From NCBI GenBank assembly GCA_027486155.1, contig JAIXPR010000354.1:1-9209 (forward strand): DNA of 9,209 nucleotides, read 5' to 3'. Numbering within the stretch: position 1 is the first letter of the stretch; each line of letters opens with the position of its first letter. The notes under the pieces are model-generated. The model was not told the origin of the DNA. It saw nothing but the letters and a program-made list of their open reading frames with translations, and did no database searches. Position numbers and translations under genes: made by a program. This stretch comes from Pseudomonadota bacterium (GTDB lineage: Bacteria > Bdellovibrionota_C > UBA2361 > OMII01). This document shows positions 7,062-9,209 of the stretch, one piece after another.

Positions 7062-8276
7062 ATGCCTCTCTTTTCAACTTATAAAATCGGGACGTTATCC
7101 CGATACATCCAAATGGATAGAGGGAAGGGGAGCTTGGTTAAGGACTCAGGGAACAACGATACGTCGGTATCCGACTTTTGCATCTTGAATGGGCGCGCTG
7201 ACGCACGGCTGAGCGATGTCGAGCGGCTGACGATGCTTGGAGGGGCTGGCCTCGATCGCCTCGTGCAACGGCTTGCCAAAAGCCTTGAGTCGGTCACGCT
7301 CGATGCTTTCGCTCCGGGGCTTCAACTCTCATCTCTTCAGCAGCAGTATGAGCGTCTCATCTCGCTTCGAAATACCGGCGCTCTCGAACGACTCTTTCAG
7401 CGGGATAAATCTCAGATCGATCCGGCGGTAGTTCCGATCCACGGCTTTCCCCTCGGTGGGGTCTATGACCTTGAGTTTCACTCAACTTTTCCGGGGGAAG
7501 GCTGGTCACACGATTCTGAGTACGCGGCCCTGGTCCAAAATCAGGTCTCTTACGTCAGACTCTGGGAGCACTCCGATCGAAATCCGGAGCGTAGAACGAT
7601 CGTCGCCATCCATGGGTGGACGATGGGCGACCAGCGGGTCAACTCACTCGCGTTCATGCCGGGGCTCTTCTTCTCCCTCGGGTGTAACGTCGCGATCGTA
7701 GAGCTTCCCTTTCATGGCCGTCGGCGTCCGAACTCTATCTCAGCCGAGGCGCCTCTCTTTCCGAGCGCCGACCCGATTCGTACCTGTGTCGCCATGGCGC
7801 ATGCGGTGCACGACCTCCGAGTTCTCGCTACATTCTTAGAGTCCCGCGGTCATGGGAATATCTCTTGCATGGGGATGAGCCTTGGAGCCTACGTCGGGCT
7901 CCTGTGGTGCTCGCTCGACAAGCTCTCGCGCGCGGTATTTATGGTTCCGCTCGTGTCGATGGGCGATATGGCGTGGGAGTTGGTTCGTCTGAAGCATAAA
8001 GACGACCGAGATATTCCCCGGGGGATGACCAAGTCGTTCTTGCGCGACATCTTCTCAGACCATTATCCTCTTGGAGGGAGCCCAGCTACCCATGAGGAAT
8101 CGATACTCGTCGTTGGCGGGAGGGGCGACCATCTCGTGCCTCGCAATCAGATATCGCTCCTACGGGAGCGATGGCCCCACGCTAAGGTTGTATGGGCCGC
8201 CGGTGGACATGGGGCGCCCGCCACCAAAGGTGAATGTTTTGACGCTGTTCGTTCGTTCTTATTAAAAGAGGAATAA
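7062..8276 (+). CDS. Alpha/beta-hydrolase family protein (404 aa)
   Basis: This is a predicted serine hydrolase acting on an unknown ester, thioester or lipid-like substrate, probably in the cytoplasm since no signal peptide is present. The fold is shown by TIVAIHGWTMGD (oxyanion HGW at 184-186), IVELPFHGRRRP (213-223), the nucleophile elbow CMGMSLGAY with Ser273, the acid in VVGGRGDHLVP (Asp356) and the base in AAGGHGAP (His383). The spacing fits a full catalytic triad. The PFHGRRRP segment and overall layout recall the ABHD18-like group and hydrolases common in myxobacteria; this is from memory, not a search. Residues 1-120 form a helical N-terminal part. The longest start, ATG 7062, has a poor ribosome site; ATG 7113 (residue 18) and ATG 7233 (residue 58) are alternatives, and the conserved core is unaffected. 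It lies 66 bases after the giant gene and 6 bases before the acyl-CoA dehydrogenase, with which it probably forms an operon. Confidence 0.88.
   Translation: MPLFSTYKIGTLSRYIQMDRGKGSLVKDSGNNDTSVSDFCILNGRADARLSDVERLTMLGGAGLDRLVQRLAKSLESVTLDAFAPGLQLSSLQQQYERLISLRNTGALERLFQRDKSQIDPAVVPIHGFPLGGVYDLEFHSTFPGEGWSHDSEYAALVQNQVSYVRLWEHSDRNPERRTIVAIHGWTMGDQRVNSLAFMPGLFFSLGCNVAIVELPFHGRRRPNSISAEAPLFPSADPIRTCVAMAHAVHDLRVLATFLESRGHGNISCMGMSLGAYVGLLWCSLDKLSRAVFMVPLVSMGDMAWELVRLKHKDDRDIPRGMTKSFLRDIFSDHYPLGGSPATHEESILVVGGRGDHLVPRNQISLLRERWPHAKVVWAAGGHGAPATKGECFDAVRSFLLKEE
7080..7104 (+). promoter_or_regulatory. TATAAA box next to a perfect 7-bp inverted repeat, possible promoter/operator
   Basis: TATAAA at 7080-7085 is directly followed by ATCGGGA (7086-7092), a CGTTA loop, and TCCCGAT (7098-7104), a perfect inverted repeat. 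If the box acts as a -10 element, transcription would begin near 7092 inside the repeat, and the first usable start of the hydrolase would be ATG 7113 rather than 7062. No good -35 is present at the usual spacing (7057-7062 reads TGCCCA), so the call is tentative. There is no T-run after the repeat to make it a terminator. Confidence 0.25.
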
Positions 8277-8278
8277 GG
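8267..8278 (+). promoter_or_regulatory. Ribosome binding site of the acyl-CoA dehydrogenase gene, overlapping the hydrolase stop
   Basis: The sequence AGAGGAATAAGG spans the last codons and TAA (8274-8276) of the hydrolase gene. GAGG at 8268-8271 lies 11 bases before ATG 8283 and AAGG at 8275-8278 lies 4 bases before it. This placement supports ATG 8283 as the start and suggests translational coupling between the two genes. Confidence 0.65.
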
Positions 8279-8282
8279 TTTT

Positions 8283-9209
8283 ATGTCGCAAGGTTCTGAC
8301 TCACGTAACGATGGCGGTATCGCTAAAGGACTCTTTCTTGGCGAGATCCGCGACCACCACCTCTTTCCCTTTCCCTCGATACAAGCCGATGAGCAAGAGA
8401 CCCTAAAGATGGTGATCGAGTCGATCGATCGCTTCATGGGCGGCAAGGAGAAGGAGTTTCGTCAGTACGACGAAGAGGGTGTGCAGCCTCCTGAGTATGT
8501 TGAGGAGTTAAAAGCGCTCGGATTGTTCTCGCTCATCATCCCGAACGAGTACGAAGGGCTTGGGCTCTCCAATTCCGGCTATTCCCGCGTATTGCAGCAA
8601 ACGAGTCGGTATGACGCGTCGACATCACTGACGATCGGGGCGCATAGCTCAATCGGATTAAAGGCGCTTCTGCTCTTTGGAACCGATGAGCAGAAAGCGA
8701 AGTACCTTCCCCGTCTCGCCACGGGTGAGATGATCGCCGCGTTCTGCCTTACCGAATCAGGCTCAGGCTCAGATGCCGCCTCGATTAAAACTCGGGCGAC
8801 CAAAAACGCGGATGGTACATGGTCCCTCTCTGGTGAAAAGATCTGGATTACGAACGGTGGTACGGCGGATTTCTTCACAGTGTTCGCCGCGACGGACACT
8901 GACGATGGAAAGATCACCGCTTTTATCGTCGAGCGCTCGTTCGCTGGGGTATCTTCAGGACCGAAAGAGGACAAGATGGGTATTCGCGCATCGTGCACGA
9001 CAACCGTCCGCTTCGATAACGTCACGGTCCCAATCGAGTGCGTGCTCGGGGAGGTAGGTAAAGGTTTTAAGGTCGCGATGGCGGTGCTTAACAATGGCCG
9101 AACCGGTCTCGGTGGCGGGTGCGTAGGTGCGATGAAGCGGTTGATTGAGCACTCAGTTGCCCAAGCTACCCAGCGCAAGCAATTCGGAAAGAGCATCTCT
9201 GAGTTTCAG
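8283..9209 (+). CDS. Acyl-CoA dehydrogenase, VLCAD/ACAD9-like (N-terminal 309 aa, runs off the right edge)
   Basis: This is an FAD enzyme that oxidises a fatty acyl-CoA to the trans-2-enoyl-CoA, the first step of beta-oxidation. The frame is open from ATG 8283 to the end of the window, so the gene is cut by the window edge, not broken. Visible parts: helical N-terminal domain (about 36-150) with LGLFSLIIPNEYEGLGLS at 79-96; the family signature CLTESGSGSDAAS at 155-167; the beta-domain motif GEKIWITNGG at 184-193; ITAFIVERSFAGV at 211-223; DKMGIRAS at 230-237; and FDNVTVP plus VLGEVGKGFKVAM at 244-266. The wording closely follows human VLCAD and ACAD9, including IAAFCLTE and RKQFGKSISEFQ, so the full protein may be about 600 residues with the extra C-terminal domain of that subgroup. 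The catalytic glutamate and any C-terminal extension lie beyond the window. Its start is 6 bases after the hydrolase stop. Confidence 0.95.
   Translation, partial: MSQGSDSRNDGGIAKGLFLGEIRDHHLFPFPSIQADEQETLKMVIESIDRFMGGKEKEFRQYDEEGVQPPEYVEELKALGLFSLIIPNEYEGLGLSNSGYSRVLQQTSRYDASTSLTIGAHSSIGLKALLLFGTDEQKAKYLPRLATGEMIAAFCLTESGSGSDAASIKTRATKNADGTWSLSGEKIWITNGGTADFFTVFAATDTDDGKITAFIVERSFAGVSSGPKEDKMGIRASCTTTVRFDNVTVPIECVLGEVGKGFKVAMAVLNNGRTGLGGGCVGAMKRLIEHSVAQATQRKQFGKSISEFQ

Noticed and set aside
8579..9196. Minus-strand frame of about 205 codons opposite the acyl-CoA dehydrogenase
   Set aside because: The plus-strand frame carries clear acyl-CoA dehydrogenase motifs over the same bases, so the minus frame is a shadow.
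8283..9209. Naming the dehydrogenase fadE
   Set aside because: The sequence follows the VLCAD/ACAD9 type rather than the E. coli FadE type as far as I can tell, and the C-terminal half is not in the window, so no symbol is given.

Overview
The window holds three genes on the + strand, head to tail, and no RNA gene, insertion sequence or CRISPR array that I can see. By eye the DNA is moderately GC-rich (high fifties percent, not computed), with heavy use of CTC, GAG, TCG and CGA codons in all three genes, so nothing looks recently acquired. A VLCAD/ACAD9-type acyl-CoA dehydrogenase and a hydrolase with the sequence LPFHGRRRP point to a Gram-negative bacterium of the Myxococcota/Bdellovibrionota type. 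That placement is inference from family resemblance and is weak.

Region 1 (1-6995) is one very long gene for a 2330-residue protein that I cannot assign to a named family. It is nearly all predicted helix over residues 1-1450 and has only three cysteines. At about 1449-1536 it has a glycine/alanine-rich hydrophobic hairpin and a second apolar helix, then a charged linker, a proline-rich hinge (1791-1826), a long Ser/Ala/Glu/Lys-rich tail that looks disordered, and a short helical cap near the C-terminus. Degenerate repeats of about 45-60 residues, loosely like annexin-type helical repeats, lie in the helical part. There is no N-terminal signal peptide. This is the part of the window most likely to be undescribed.

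Region 2 (6996-7061, reaching to about 7112 if the second start is used) is a short spacer with small inverted repeats and a TATAAA box beside a perfect 7-bp inverted repeat. No convincing terminator is visible.

Region 3 (7062-9209) holds a serine alpha/beta-hydrolase with a complete-looking Ser-Asp-His set. Six bases after its stop codon begins an acyl-CoA dehydrogenase that runs off the right edge. The tight spacing and a Shine-Dalgarno sequence inside the end of the hydrolase gene suggest these two are co-transcribed. Together they suggest acyl-ester or acyl-thioester turnover feeding fatty-acid beta-oxidation. Whether the giant gene shares their transcript is open.
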